Of a DNA stretch of 64,000 bases, positions 50,690 through 62,923 are shown one piece after another (position 1 is the stretch's first letter; each line of letters begins with the position of its first letter). The DNA is from Polytrichum commune (taxonomy: Eukaryota; Streptophyta; Polytrichopsida; Polytrichales; Polytrichaceae). The stretch is from NCBI GenBank assembly GCA_950295325.1, contig OX485804.1, positions 42,286,001-42,350,000 of the forward strand. Direction: 5' to 3'. Made by a program: the position numbers and the translations under genes. Under the pieces are notes generated by a model, which ran no database searches, was not told the DNA's origin, and saw only the letters and a program-made list of their open reading frames with translations.

Positions 50690-51080
50690 ATGGCTGATTG
50701 TAAAAGTGCTGGCCTATAAAGGATGCAATGATTGGGCGGATAGGTGATGTTTTACACCACTTGTGATCACTTTTGGGTGTCATTGAGTTATATGTTTTGT
50801 ATGCATTTGTCTGCAGAGTAGGATATTTTGATTCTCAAATTAAGGAGACTCTACTATATAAGTAGGGGATTTGACTTGCTTGCCTCTTTAGAAGATGTAA
50901 CTTTTAATTTTCATGGAATAAGAATATGACGAAGCTTGCATTCCTCATCATTTCCTCTACTCCATCTCTGAAGAATATTGCACAAACTTCAAGCCACTAT
51001 TTTTGGCCGAATCAACTTATTTCAATGTTTTCCGTATATCGACCTTAATCGAGTGTTTCCTTATCCTAGGAGAGGTGGGC
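50690..51080 (+). other. possible LTR-like remnant
   Basis: Contains a TATA-like CTACTATATAAGTAGGGG (50851-50868) followed about 65 bases later by GGAATAAGAATATG, a layout reminiscent of an LTR promoter and polyadenylation region. No matching second LTR, primer site or internal domain was found. It could equally be ordinary promoter DNA. Confidence 0.2.
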
Positions 51081-51152
51081 TAGTTGGAGAAAATAACCAT
51101 TTAAGACCCATCTACTTTAAAGCTAAGTGGGGTATCTTGTTAGTCCGTAGAT

Positions 51153-51495
51153 AAATTGATGGATGGATGGATGGATGGGAGGATGGATGAGGGTGCGCCA
51201 CTTGGCGAGCGCAGGGAAGAGGTCGGAAGTCGCGCAAAGGCAAGCAGCTATGGCCGGTGGCGGGCGTTGTGTGTTGTTGCGAGCCAGACTCCGCTCTTGC
51301 CACCTCCGGCCGCTGCATGTCGGCCCAATTTACTTACAATCCCAATTTGGCATCCTTCTTGTTTTCGTTTCTTCTTCCGCTTAATAGAATCACACAGGAG
51401 TCTCTAAATTTTTATCTGAGTTTCCATAACCATCTCCTCACACCACCGTCTCTTTCCATTCCCAGAAAGAAAGAAAGAAAGAAAGAAAGAAACGC
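51153..51495 (+). promoter_or_regulatory. upstream/leader region of the C2-GRAM gene with microsatellites
   Basis: GC-richer leader with a (GATG)n run at about 51159-51190 and an AGAAAGAAAG run at about 51464-51491 (purine tetranucleotide). No TATA box chosen. The start ATG at 51794 sits in GGTGAGATGAAGC context. Confidence 0.4.
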
Positions 51496-51793
51496 ATCCG
51501 TCAGCTACATCAATTCATTTCTTAGCCCCCACCGCCCTTACCGTACTTACTTATATTCTTCTCTGGCGCTAGTACTTTCAGTTCAATGGAGAAATCATCA
51601 TCCTTTGCTTTCTCGAGAATGAACGATGATGAATGGAAGCTTTGTTGAGATCAGAGTGTTGGAGTTTAATCATCACAGCGGTCTTTGGGATTTCTTTTTG
51701 AAATAGCATGGGGGTTAATCGTCATTGATTCGCTTTGGAAGAGAGTCGGAGAGGGATTGAATTGGATTGGGGTGGGGGGTTTAAGTTGGTGAG

Positions 51794-54700
51794 ATGAAGC
51801 TGCAAGTGAGTGTGTTGGAGGCGAGGGGGTTGGCGGCAGCGGATTCGAATGGGTTGAGTGATCCGTTTGTGCGATTACAGCTAGGGGAGTCGAAGGCACG
51901 AACCTCTGTGGTTTACAAGGACCTCAATCCTACATGGAACGAGGATTTTGTCTTCATCGTGGAGGAAGAGTTGGAGGAGCTGCACGTCGTGGTGTGGGAT
52001 GAGGATCGCTTCACCGATGATTTCTTGGGACAGGTCCGAATTCCTGTCGCGTCTGTGTTGGATGCGGACAAGAACATTCTCACTCGAGTTTGGTACCCGC
52101 TTCAGAAACGAAGTGAGAAATCCAAGACTACTGTCTCGGGTATGTCTAAATCATCCTCATCATCCTCATCACGTCATCAGCGTTGTACTCATAACGAATG
52201 CTCTCGACTTTGTTAATTTCTTCATTTATTTTAGTATTATATTTGTGGTTCGATAGTAGAGTTGTCCTTTAATTCAACTCCTTGTGCATACAACACCTTC
52301 CATGTTCGGAGCTCGCGTTTGGTACCCACTTCAGAAACGAAGTGAGAAATCCAAGACTCCTGTCTGGGGTATGTATGAGTCATCCTCATTATCCTCATTA
52401 TTGTCGTCATACTCGTCATCCTCACATCATCAACATTTTACGCATAATTATCGCTCTTGACTTAGTTATTTCCTTCATTCATTTTAGTATTACATTTTTC
52501 CGATAGTAGAGTTATCCTTTAATTGAAGTCCTTGTGCATAAGACACCTTCCATGTTCGGACACGAATATTCTCGCTCGGGTTTGGTGATCACTTCAGAAA
52601 CGAAGTGAGAAATCCAAGGCTCCGTCTCCGGTATGCATGGCGACAATGATGGTATCATCATCTCATCATCTCATCATCGCATCATCAACATTCTACTCAT
52701 CATGATCGCTCTTGACTTTGTTATTTTCTTCATTTATTGTAGTATTACGCTTCTAATTCGATAGTAGAGTCGTCTTTTAAATCAACTCCTCCTGCGTATA
52801 ACACCTTCCATGTTTGGACATGAACATTCTCACTTGGGTTTGGTACCCATTTCAGAGGCAACCTATTTCGGTGGTTCATTTAGGGCCAAACTGATGTTAG
52901 CTCCTCTTGTCATGCCAAATTGAGTTTGACCTCAATGAACCGATATGGAATGTTCTTCCTAGTTCCAACCTCCACACTACCACCTCCAAGCATCCACTGC
53001 AACCTAACCGAATATGAAAGGTGTTGTATGTAAATCAACCAACTCCCGATCAAAAGTCATGTTGAGCTAGAGGATAACTCTAGTATCGATCAAAAATGAA
53101 ATGCGGGGATGAAGAATGTAGTGTACCCGGATGGTTGGTAGTGCGGAGGTTTGAGCGAAGTATCGGTTTATTGAGGGTTCAACTGCTTTTTGGCATGCCT
53201 ACAAGAGGTGCTATGAAATTGAGTTGGCTCCTCAAATGAGCCACCGAAATGTTGTCCCTTGTCATTCAAATTCAAGCATTAGCTCCAAGCATGCACCAAC
53301 ATCGCAAGAGGAAAGGAATTATTGATATTGTATACACAACAACCAACGGGAAAACATAGGGGACCAACTCCCTACAAAAAGTCCCATTGAGTTGAAGGAT
53401 AAGTTTAGTGAGGAGGGAGAATTTTTGAGAAATGCATTGTTTGAAATCATCAGCTCATGAATTAAATTGGGTAGACTAGAAAATGTAGTCGGGTTATATC
53501 TGGATCAGGTCTTTCAATGAGTGAGAGATTTTGGTTTTGCCTACTCGCAGCAGATGGGCTCTGAGAAATGTAATGATATGCATGTTACAAAATTGGCAGC
53601 AGAATCAATGTAGGTTTTAAAATAAAGAGAGGCTCAGCGATGGTGCTGTGACGAGAGGTTTGAACTGTGCGTTGGCAGAATACTCTCAAAAGTTCATTAA
53701 GAACAAAGTGATTGTAAACTGATCTTGGCAAGGTAAATGAGAATGTGAAGGGACAAAATGATGCACTTCTCTTCTTCATTTTTGGGTATGGTTTAGGGTT
53801 CTAATCACCTATATTTGTCGTTACACTGTACATAATAATAATCGCAGCTATGTGTATGTGTTATTTTTTGGGCCTCTCACATTCTTGTACTGTCCAGATG
53901 TTGTCTGGCGTCTGTGAGTTGATGTGGTGTCATCTACATTGATATTTCTGTGTTCTCAGAGTTGATAAGAATAAACACGTCATGCTCTCTAGTGCAATCA
54001 TTGTTGCTTCTGGTACATACTCATTTACAGAAGTCATTTTAGTCACAGTTGATTGGTTTCAAACCATTTGTTGCAAAATAATTGGATGTCAATGGTGGCC
54101 ATGGAGGTGTTTTCTTCAATTTAATGTCTAAATTTTTTAATTTGTTCGTACATCATATGGATGTGATGTTATGTCAGGTGAGATTTGCTTGAGTCTTTCA
54201 ATTTTCGGAAGACGGACATCCAGCCGGAAAGTGACGGCAATGTCAAGTATCAAGATTCCTTCAGTCATGGAGGATAGTCTAGCGGTTTCCAGCATGGCAG
54301 AAGAGAAACAGCCATCCCAAATTTCGCGTACAAGTTCCATGAGCAGTGACAGCTCAATAGACTCTGCCCACCTGGTTGATATCTCTATGACACCCAGCAT
54401 GCATGTAAGTATATTTCTATTTTGTTCTATTTAGGTTCAAATTTTTGAGACAGAGTGCCAATATGCTAATGCTAAGTGCAATAAGGGCCACTTTACACAT
54501 GAGACTGAAGGCCCGTTACTATTGCATTCTAAGATCTCTCACTGGTTGAAAAGGCCGAGACCTTACAAGTTAATTTCACACTAGAAAGTGAAGGCCGAAG
54601 GGCCCAAAGAAATTATCATGGATGAAAAGTCTAGATGGATTCTTACATGGCAGACTATAAATAATGTTTGCGAGAATTCTCGTCAGGCCCAACTCCAAGG

Positions 54701-57700
54701 GGTACGCCTAACGCAAATTTCAGCAGACCATGTCAGTGGTATGGCTTTTGGGATGAGAATCAAGGGCCCTCACAGTTACATGGTCATGGCGCTTGGCTCA
54801 TGTGTGAAGTGGCCCGTAGATAATATGCACCGAGTGTAGACATCATTCTAGGTTCAGTAGTGTACACAATTGGAAGGGTCTATGTGATCATTTCAAGAGA
54901 GTGAGAAGAGAGAAAATCATCTTCACTTTGATCTCTTATAACTTTTGCATCTCTGTTCCAAGATCGGAACTTGCAATTACAACTCGGGATTACTGACTGG
55001 ATGAAACAATTTCTGATGTAATCCTTTAGTCAAAATTGTTCATGGAATTTGAAGTCCCCCATAATAGGGCTACATATCTTATTATTAAGAAATTGAAGTT
55101 TGCAGATTGTTGAAAGCATTTGAATTCTTTGTGTGCAGACGAATTCAGATAATTTGTCAGAAGCTGACCAGTACTCTGACGATGTCTCAGAAATAAGTTT
55201 TCGGCGAGACTATAGCTCAGAACCTAGTGCAGATGTGGATTTGATGAATCTACGTGAAAATCTTAACCCGAGAGGACAAAGGCGAAGCCGAAGATGGAAA
55301 GGAGATGCACAACGGATGGCAAATAAGATTTCATCAGTCTTCAAGAAAAGCGGTAAACATGATGGATCGGTTTCGCCCTCGATCCCAGGGTCTCCGCGAT
55401 GTACAGACAGGTTTTTGATGTTTCTGAATGCTTTTCTCTGTCTCATTAATCTTTTTGGGTGTTGATGGACTTTAGAGTTCTTTGTAAAGTCTGTGGTCGA
55501 AATCCCCTAAGGGTCCCTTGTTCCAGTGTACTCGGAAAGTCTTGGAGGGCTTCTTTAAGTTTTAGACGCTGATATGTTTCACTTTTGGTGACTGCATGGT
55601 GAACTCTATTATGTAATACGTCATTGTTTGTTGAGGCTATTTGAAGAGTACTACACTTCTGTGACTGTAGGGTTTAGGAATAAGTTGATTTGAAGAGTTA
55701 TTTTAATGAATGTTATTTGCCATGGTATTAGAATTATCCGTAAACTCTTTGGATCAAACTCCAGGTGAGTTGGTTAAAAGGTGAGTTTGAGAGCTTATGC
55801 ATAAAATCACCCAAGTTCTGTTGAGGCGTGAAGTAACATGCTCAAAGAGTGTGACCGTGTTATAAAATACAGGCTTTTCAGTTTGTTATACAAGATTGGT
55901 GGGCCAAAGCTAACCTTACACAGGATAATCTGGGATGTAAGGTGATGGGTCCCACGGGTGAATTCCTCTTTTAGATCTTAAAATTCCCCTCAAGGCTTTT
56001 TGGATTGAAGAGGAGGTCCGAGAGTTTCACTTAACTTTTGACACAAGAATCTTTTAACAAGTTCTTGATAGAAAAGCCCCACTTTGAGGGAATTTGCAGA
56101 TAACTCCATTGAGGAGTTCACTTTCCATGTAGGTAGTAAGTACTTTGGATGGTGGTTATGGAAGTTCGAGTGTCAGCTTAAAGAAACTGCACATACAGTG
56201 ACCATGTAGTATGTCATGGAATATGGGTTAGGTGTTTTTAACAGAATTGTTCCTTAAACAAGTCAGTAAATGTCAATGTTGTGACTGACATCCTTTCCGT
56301 TATCTCCAGCCAAAGGAGGCACACCGAATTTTCGCTGGCCACTATTAAAAGTGAAGATATTAATGAGGAGGCTTTTTCCTTGTCCTTCTTTGACGATGAT
56401 GGAAGAAGTGATGTGCCATCGGCAGAAGAGATTCCTCCACCCTTGTCAGGTGGAGTGCTTTTAGATCAAAGCTATGGAATTAGTGCAAAAGCACTTAATG
56501 CAGTAATTTTCAGGCCAGGTTCTGCATTTGTGCGGGATTTGAATGAAGCGCAGAAGTCCACGGATTATATGGAAGAGCCTTGGAGGAAAGTAGGAAGTGA
56601 GCCTGTAAAAAGAGTCACTTCGTACACAAAAGCTGCATCGAAGCTAGTGAAAGCACTCAAAGCAACTGAAGTTCAGATGTACACTCGAAACGATGATAAG
56701 TGTTTTAGTGTCCTCGTCACATGCGCTACACCAGATGCACCTTATGGAGGAAACTTTGTAGTTGAAGTGCAGGTATGCCCTTTTTTATATTCAAGCTTTG
56801 GTATAAATATATATCTTTGCTAACTTAATTGAACAGACTGACTTATGATACTTCATAGAATTTTTTATATGTTACTAGTTCGAAGCAAATTGTTCCATAA
56901 GAATATTACATAGATTAAATTTAATTACATAGTACATAGTACATGATATTACTGTAATAATCACATGAGTACATCACCCGTTAGGAATTTGTGATGTAGG
57001 TATCTTTTGGACTAGCACTTGTATAGGGGAAAGGGAAGGGTTATGATGGCCAATTTAATTGCAGATCACAATATCAGCACAGCCAGACATGCCTGGTGGA
57101 GGAAAGTCTTGTCACTTGGAGTTATCTTACAGGGTTAACTTTCTCCATAGCACCATGATGAAAGGAATGATCGAAAATGGCGTTCGAACAGGTGTTAGAG
57201 AGACTTATTCCATCTATAAAGAGGTGTGGGAGCAAACCTGGTATTTTTTTCTTGTTTTGTTTATTTCATCTTGTTAGTCTCCCCTAGCACTAGGCCAACT
57301 AAAAAATAGTTGTCCAGCAATCAATGGCTACCTAGATCTAAAACGGACACTTTCAGCTCTGCACCCACTTCTCCTAGGACATCAAACACACCATTAGTAC
57401 AAGATGATTACCACATTCAAATTGAGGTCAGAGCATTTTCCTCATATTTTTTGAAGCTTTCATGAATATCTTATTAATCATTAAAGTGAAGATTCTCATC
57501 CTTCTTGAATGATCATGTAGGTCCCTCGATTATGTTGACTGTTAAACCTAGAATAATTCAACAAATTTTGATCACGTAATGCAATCTCTTTTGAACATGA
57601 TGTCTTTTTGGTGCCTATTTCTTGATACCCAACCACTCAAATAACACTGTATGATTAGGACAAGTAACTGAGTTAGTATCTTGAATACCTTATTGAATTT

Positions 57701-60700
57701 GGGGTTTGTTCTTATCTAGGTTCTTGGAAGGTATGCTGAACCTGTATCACCAGGTGATCCTTCATCGGAATCTTTTTCTTCTTCCGCCACTGGCGATGAG
57801 GAACGACCTGTCAGTGATTGGGAGATTGCCTGGGAGTATTTTGGAAAATGGCATGTACTGCTTGCACTGGTGTCTTTTAGTTTTATCATAGTGCATATTT
57901 TTCTTGCCCCAAGGAGACCGATGGTCGGACTGGACTTCTGGGGAATCAATTTTCCAAGTTCCGTGACAGAGTTAATCACTTCAGCAATTGTTGTTATTCA
58001 AGTAGAACAAGTGGCTATCATGGCCTTCAACTTTCTTCGAAGCCGATACTGGCAGGGTAAGTCCCTTTTTTCTTTGCCTCCATATATATTGAACTATGTG
58101 GGCCTTAAATGGTCACTCTTCTTAATTGGACACCTATATTTGCGTGGCATATGGCATGGTTTATAGTTTAAAATGGACACTAAAAAGACATCTTCTACAA
58201 TGAGGTTGGTGTATGTGCACAAAATATAGACACCATTCTAGGCTCAATATTTAACACCACAATTGGGAGAGCTTATGCAATCACTCAAAGAAGAGAAATT
58301 TTACTTTGATCTCTCATAAGTTTTGCAGTTCAACTCCAATTCTGAAACTTGAAATAACAATCTGCGTGATCTATCACAATTGCTAACTGGACAAGACAAT
58401 TTCCGATCCAATGTAATGGCCAAAATAGTAACTGGAGTTGGAAGTGTCCACAATGGGGACAATCAGGTGTCGTTCAGAGTAGGGAACTTGAATATTGTGC
58501 AATTGCAACTAATTGGCAAGAATAGAACATCTGATTGTTGGCTTACTTGGTTAAGCTTGGGTGACTATCAATTTTCTGAATGGGTTAAAAAAAAATAGGA
58601 GACTGCTCTGTTGACAATGCTGTGAAATATTATTGAGAGGATTTTTTGAAGTGTTGAAAATTGTGTGTTGTATTTGATGCAGCTGGAGATCATGGTTTGA
58701 AAGCACATGGCAATGGCTGGCTAACAACTGTCACGCTGATTGAGGGAGAAAATATTTCTCCCACGGATTCTGGTACTGCAAATCCATATGTTGTGTTTAC
58801 CTGCAGTGGAAAGGCTCGGACGAGTTCAGTGAAACTACGCACTTCCCATCCCAGTTGGCGTGGTAAGAGTCCATTCCCGGGGGGGGGGGGGGTTCCTGGT
58901 GATATATGTTTTCTGTTTTAACCACGTTTCTTAGAATATTCCACAAATTGGATGGATATTCTCATGATATTCTACGGTTCTCTAAATGTATTTATTGGAC
59001 CCTATTTACTTCTAATTTTTATAATGCTCAGGTCCAAAGATTATATGGGACCCTATGTTTTATCCCGTCTGTTTTTCTAATACCTCCAGTGACCCCCCAG
59101 GATTCATTATGTTACTTTGTTGTAAGGAGACCATTTCAATGGCAAGATTGAATGATATACAAATCTTGAAAGGCACCAAGAAATTCCCTTCCTTGATCGG
59201 TCAACACCTCAGCAGATGGTGCTATTCATGCTAATTAAATCACAGGTTGTAGGTTGGAATTAATTTTTGTCATGATAAATTTGGCCATAGTTTGGTGGAG
59301 GCGATTTAGTTTATCAATCATTCAAAACGACTGACTTGTATCAGAGATAACTCTTTAACTCTCTGAATACTGGATTCTTTGCAAAGTCATTTTGGGGCTC
59401 AGTTCAATGTTTTTTTTCTTACAGAAATATTTGAATTCAATGCAACGGAGGATCCTCCTTCAACTATGGATGTCGAGGTGTTGGATTACGATGGTCCGTT
59501 TGCAGAGGCAGAGTCACTTGGTCATGCTGAAATAAATTTCTTGAAAAAGTCCCCAGGAGATTTATCAGATTTCTGGATACCTTTGAGTGGGAAAAATGCA
59601 AGGGCTCATGGTTCAAAGTTGCATTTGCGAGTGTTTCTGACCAATACAAGAGATGGAGATGCCCTGCCCGATTACCTCGAACGGGTTGAGAGGGAAGTTG
59701 GTTTGAAGGTAACATTATTGGAATTTGTCGAAATTGCTCTAAGAATTGAAGAGATGTCCTTGAAAACAAAATGCCTGCATTCAAACTTTCTTTGCTTGTC
59801 CAATTGTGAAGGCTTTCTTAAAAGCAGAAAGGAAAAAAATCTGAGGTCAATAATTTGGGAAACACATTGAGAAGATCTCAAAAGGTTAAGAAGGAAGGAG
59901 ATTTAAGGCTCATCTCTCCCAACTCATTTTGGATTCTATATTGTCAAACTGTAAACCTGAAACATGCATGACCTGCAGGTGAACAAGAGGTCTGCTCAGA
60001 GAAACAGCAATTTTCAGAAGCTGTTCTCTCTACCTGTGGAGGAATTTTTGATTAACGACTTTGCTTGTGCAATAAAACGGAAGATACCGATTCAGGTTAG
60101 ATTCAAACTTTCTCTATACCCTCTCATAGTTAGTAGTCAGCATATAGTTCCAAAAGATTTGACTCTACAACTACATATACTCCTGACACATATACATGCA
60201 TGGCTTTAACAACAACATTTTTGATTTCTGACATTTTGTTTCGTTGACAGGGTCGATTGTTTTTGTCCGTACGCCTATTGGGTTTTTACTCAAATTTGTT
60301 TGGTCATAAGACCAAGTTTACTCTCCTTTGGGAGGAGATTGAAGAAATCAAGGAAACCGCACAGTCTATCAACCCATCGATTGTAATTTTTTTACGGAAG
60401 GGTCGTGGATTTGATGCTCGTCATGGAGCACGAGGCATTGATGGGAGAGGCCGTTTGAAATTTCAATTCTTGTCATTTGTGCGCTCAGGCACTGCTTTCA
60501 GGTATGGCCTTTTTTCATAATTGAACAGAATTAAGAAGTGATTATAAGGCTGTGCACATATTCAGCTTTACAAGTGTGAGGGAGAAATGTGACATGCATA
60601 GATTGGTTCTCATTTTCTAAGCACCTAATTCTTAAGCGGGCCTAAGTTGGTTACTCATCTTAAACGGGTACGTATATTTGATTGGTGTGTGGATCCAAGA

Positions 60701-62923
60701 AAGGACACCAGAAAGACATCATGTGGTTGAATGAGATTGGACTACCTGCTTGATTTTCATTTACCATTATAAGTTCGATAGTCCACATAACTGGGGCAAC
60801 GCATATGAGTATTTACTGAGAAAGAGACTCTTCCTCCCTTTGATAGTGAATATGATATCATATGAAGTACGAAAATCATGAGTGTAATGGCTACGGCACG
60901 ATTTGGTTTTGCTAATCAACTTGCACTAATTGTGTGTTTCATACGAGAAGTGGGTGCAGAGGTAAAAGTGTCCGTTCAAGATTCATTTACCTTACCTAAT
61001 AAGTTTCCTCATGTTGGCTGCCAGGACCATTGTGGCATTGTGGAAGAGTAGAAATTTGAGCCCTGAGCAGAAATTGGATATTATCGCAAGCGTGGAAGCT
61101 GGTGACATGAAGTACTCTGTGTCTGAGCGGCAGAAAGATAATAAAGAGCCATTCCTGGCAATTGAAGAGGCCAGTATGTCAGAAGTTGTGTCACGTGTAA
61201 TTCCTATCAGTGTGAGTATCTCAAACCCTAAAGCCTATACCTTATAGACATACTGACCGGTTTCCTTATGACTTCTCGGAATGACTGAATAGTGTAACTG
61301 AGAATTACAAATATGGTTGAGAAATGAAGTGGGAGAGTAGTAAATCCTTCTAGAGCTAAGGGCCACTTCTATGACCAAGGGCTGTGGCCTCTAATGCACT
61401 CTAATTGTGTGGGTCCTTAGAACTCATTCGAAGGCTGTAGATATCATCTATAATTGGAGTTTAGATGCAAAAGTTACATTAGGCCAAAGTTAAGATTCTC
61501 TTCTTTAATTGATTGCATAGGTACTCCCGATTGGGTTCACTACACTACTGACTCTTGAATACAAATCAGGGCCCGTCACCACACAAAATTTAAATTCAAT
61601 TGTTAAACTTGAGACAACAATCTTTGTAATTTGCAACTGTTAACTGGAAGAGACAATTTCGAATTGAATCGAACAACCAAAATTGTCCATGGAGTTCGAA
61701 GTGCCACAATAGGGCCACATACTTAATTGAAAGAGTTTGACGATGGAGTGTTGATGGTTGATTTTTTGACAGGCAGAGTCTGTTCTAGGAGCACTTAATA
61801 ATAGCCAGTTGGACCTGTCCATACATGAAAAACTGGGACTCGTGAACTACAAAGTGACTCCTTGGGAGCATGTAGAGGAGAAGATAGGTGCCCATCGCCG
61901 TCAAGCTAGCTACAGCTTAAATCGTCAAATAAGCCAATTTGGAACCAAGGTCACATGCGTCCAACAACAGACTGTTTCGGATGATCTCAAAAAGTTGGTT
62001 ACAAATGAAATTCTCACACTTCACGATGTGCCCTTTGGTGAATATTTTGAGGTATTTGTACTGAACGCTTCTTATGTTGGTTTTTCCATCAAAGATAAAA
62101 AAGTGGTTCAAATGTCCTGGCACACTTGGAGATCATATCCATTGACCAAAGAATAATTATTCTGAATCAATTTTATTCTAGACGTATTTGTCTCATTTCG
62201 TAAGAAGTTCTGTGTGAACTTCAATGTTAAGTCACCTAAGGCTGGAATAGTGTTCAGATGGCTGATCTTCCTATGTTTTAATTGTTGGTGCACCCTACCA
62301 CTATGGTCCACTCATTCATAGTGGGAGTATTCTGGTGAACTGGGTGTTTTTCACCAGTCATGTGGGAACCTAAGGGTTTGTCTTTAGGGGGTGTGGATCG
62401 GCTTGTCAGTGTCCGTACAAGGTGTTCATCTTGGAAAAATGGCAGGAGGGATCAGGGTTCAAGGCTTAGGTCTTCAAGGTCCCTTTAATTCTTGTGATTC
62501 CGTGTTGAAATCACATATGGAATTAGAGAACTTGGAGACGAAATCACACCATACTTCACACCAATGGCAACATTGGAGTCATCTCTTTCTAAATAAGTTG
62601 CATGAAATGGTTGTTTGATTGTTTTTGGAGAACCAAATATGCTCTGATTAGTCAATCAGAAATGTTGCGTAACTTATACAGTGGTAAATGGAACACAGGT
62701 GCACGAAAGGCAAGAATTGGAGACGTTATCTTTGGATCCAGTTAATACACAAGTAAAAGCCTTTGTGGGGGTGGTATGGCATAAGAGTACTGAAGCTCAG
62801 AGAAAGATCACCAAAAACATTTACGAGCATATGAGGAAACAAATACAGGACCTACTGGACATTACAGTTGCAGTAGTCCAGCGAGAGTCTGACGCCATTG
62901 ACAAAACCGTTACTGGAATTTGA
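51794..62923 (+). CDS. C2 and GRAM domain-containing protein (C2-VASt-C2-GRAM-VASt)
   Basis: Thirteen exons: 51794-52139, 54178-54404, 55139-55410, 56310-56772, 57065-57223, 57720-58056, 58683-58862, 59425-59708, 59979-60095, 60251-60501, 61025-61211, 61773-62051, 62699-62923. All junctions are GT-AG and in frame, giving 1,108 residues (Arabidopsis At1g03370 type, about 1,020). First C2 at about 1-100 with acidic loops D17, D23, D69, D71 and the NPTWNEDF block. A Ser-rich linker follows, then VASt 1 (about 325-495, LSGGVLLDQSYGIS, YTKAASKLVKALKATE), a hydrophobic segment (about 534-552, LLALVSFSFIIVHIFLA) and a second C2 (about 611-720). GRAM is at about 765-880 (NSNFQKLFSLPVEEFLINDF, LFGHKTKFTLLWEEIEEIK) and VASt 2 at about 925-1095. 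VASt domains bind sterols in related proteins; GRAM and C2 bind membranes and phospholipids. A role in lipid sensing at membrane contacts is inference. Confidence 0.96.
52073..52860 (+). repeat. tandem repeat derived from the end of C2-GRAM exon 1
   Basis: The last ~65 bases of exon 1 plus the start of intron 1 are repeated about 3.3 times with a 230-260 base period. The exonic part TTTGGTACCCGCTTCAGAAA recurs near 52319, 52580 (GTTTGGTGATCACTTC) and 52839, followed each time by AACGAAGTGAGAAATCCAAG (except the last partial copy) and by a GTATG donor-like site at 52369 and 52632. Interspersed TCATCCTCATC-type and CATGTTCGGAC blocks complete the unit. Confidence 0.9.
54485..54815. mobile_element. 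Tourist-like MITE, family C, intronic copy (331 bp)
   Basis: In intron 2 of the C2-GRAM gene. Ends are GGGCCACTTTACACATGAG and CTCATGTGTGAAGTGGCCC. TAA precedes the left end; the right flank is GTAG, so the duplication is imperfect. The interior is a shortened, diverged version of the 38679-39175 sequence (TCTAGATGGATTCTTACATGGC). Confidence 0.8.
54850..55070 (+). repeat. dispersed repeat family A, intronic partial copy
   Basis: Blocks ACACAATTGGAAGGGTCTAT, TTTGATCTCTTATAACTTTT, a CTTGCAATTAC block, a TGACTGGATGAAACAATTTC block and GGAATTTGAAGTCCC-like end correspond to the 14300-14555 and 58240-58480 copies. Confidence 0.5.
57340..57695 (-). repeat. dispersed repeat family B, intronic copy
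   Basis: In intron 5 of the C2-GRAM gene. Reverse orientation, starting AACGGACACTTTCAGCTCTG and ending GACAAGTAACTGAGTTAG. The latter matches 12250-12263 (GACAAGTAACCGAGTTAG) in the PTP-like gene intron. Confidence 0.65.
58095..58480 (+). repeat. dispersed repeat family A, intronic copy
   Basis: In intron 6 of the C2-GRAM gene, beginning TGGTCACTCTTCTTAATTGG and ending TGGAGTTGGAAGTGTCCACA. It is the fullest match to the 14150-14555 copy. Confidence 0.6.
60645..60995 (+). repeat. dispersed repeat family B, intronic copy
   Basis: In intron 10 of the C2-GRAM gene. It runs from GGGCCTAAGTTGGTTACTCA to GAAGTGGGTGCAGAGGTAAA and AGTGTCCGTTCAAG, ending about 30 bases before exon 11. The two ends hold the clearest borders of this family. 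Confidence 0.65.
61357..61725 (+). repeat. mixed repeat: partial family C end joined to family A
   Basis: In intron 11 of the C2-GRAM gene. A TAA-GGGCCACTTCTATGACC start resembles the family C terminus but has no matching right end. From about 61480 the sequence follows family A (a CTGTTAACTGGAAGAGACAA block and ATGGAGTTCGAAGTGCC). Confidence 0.45.
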
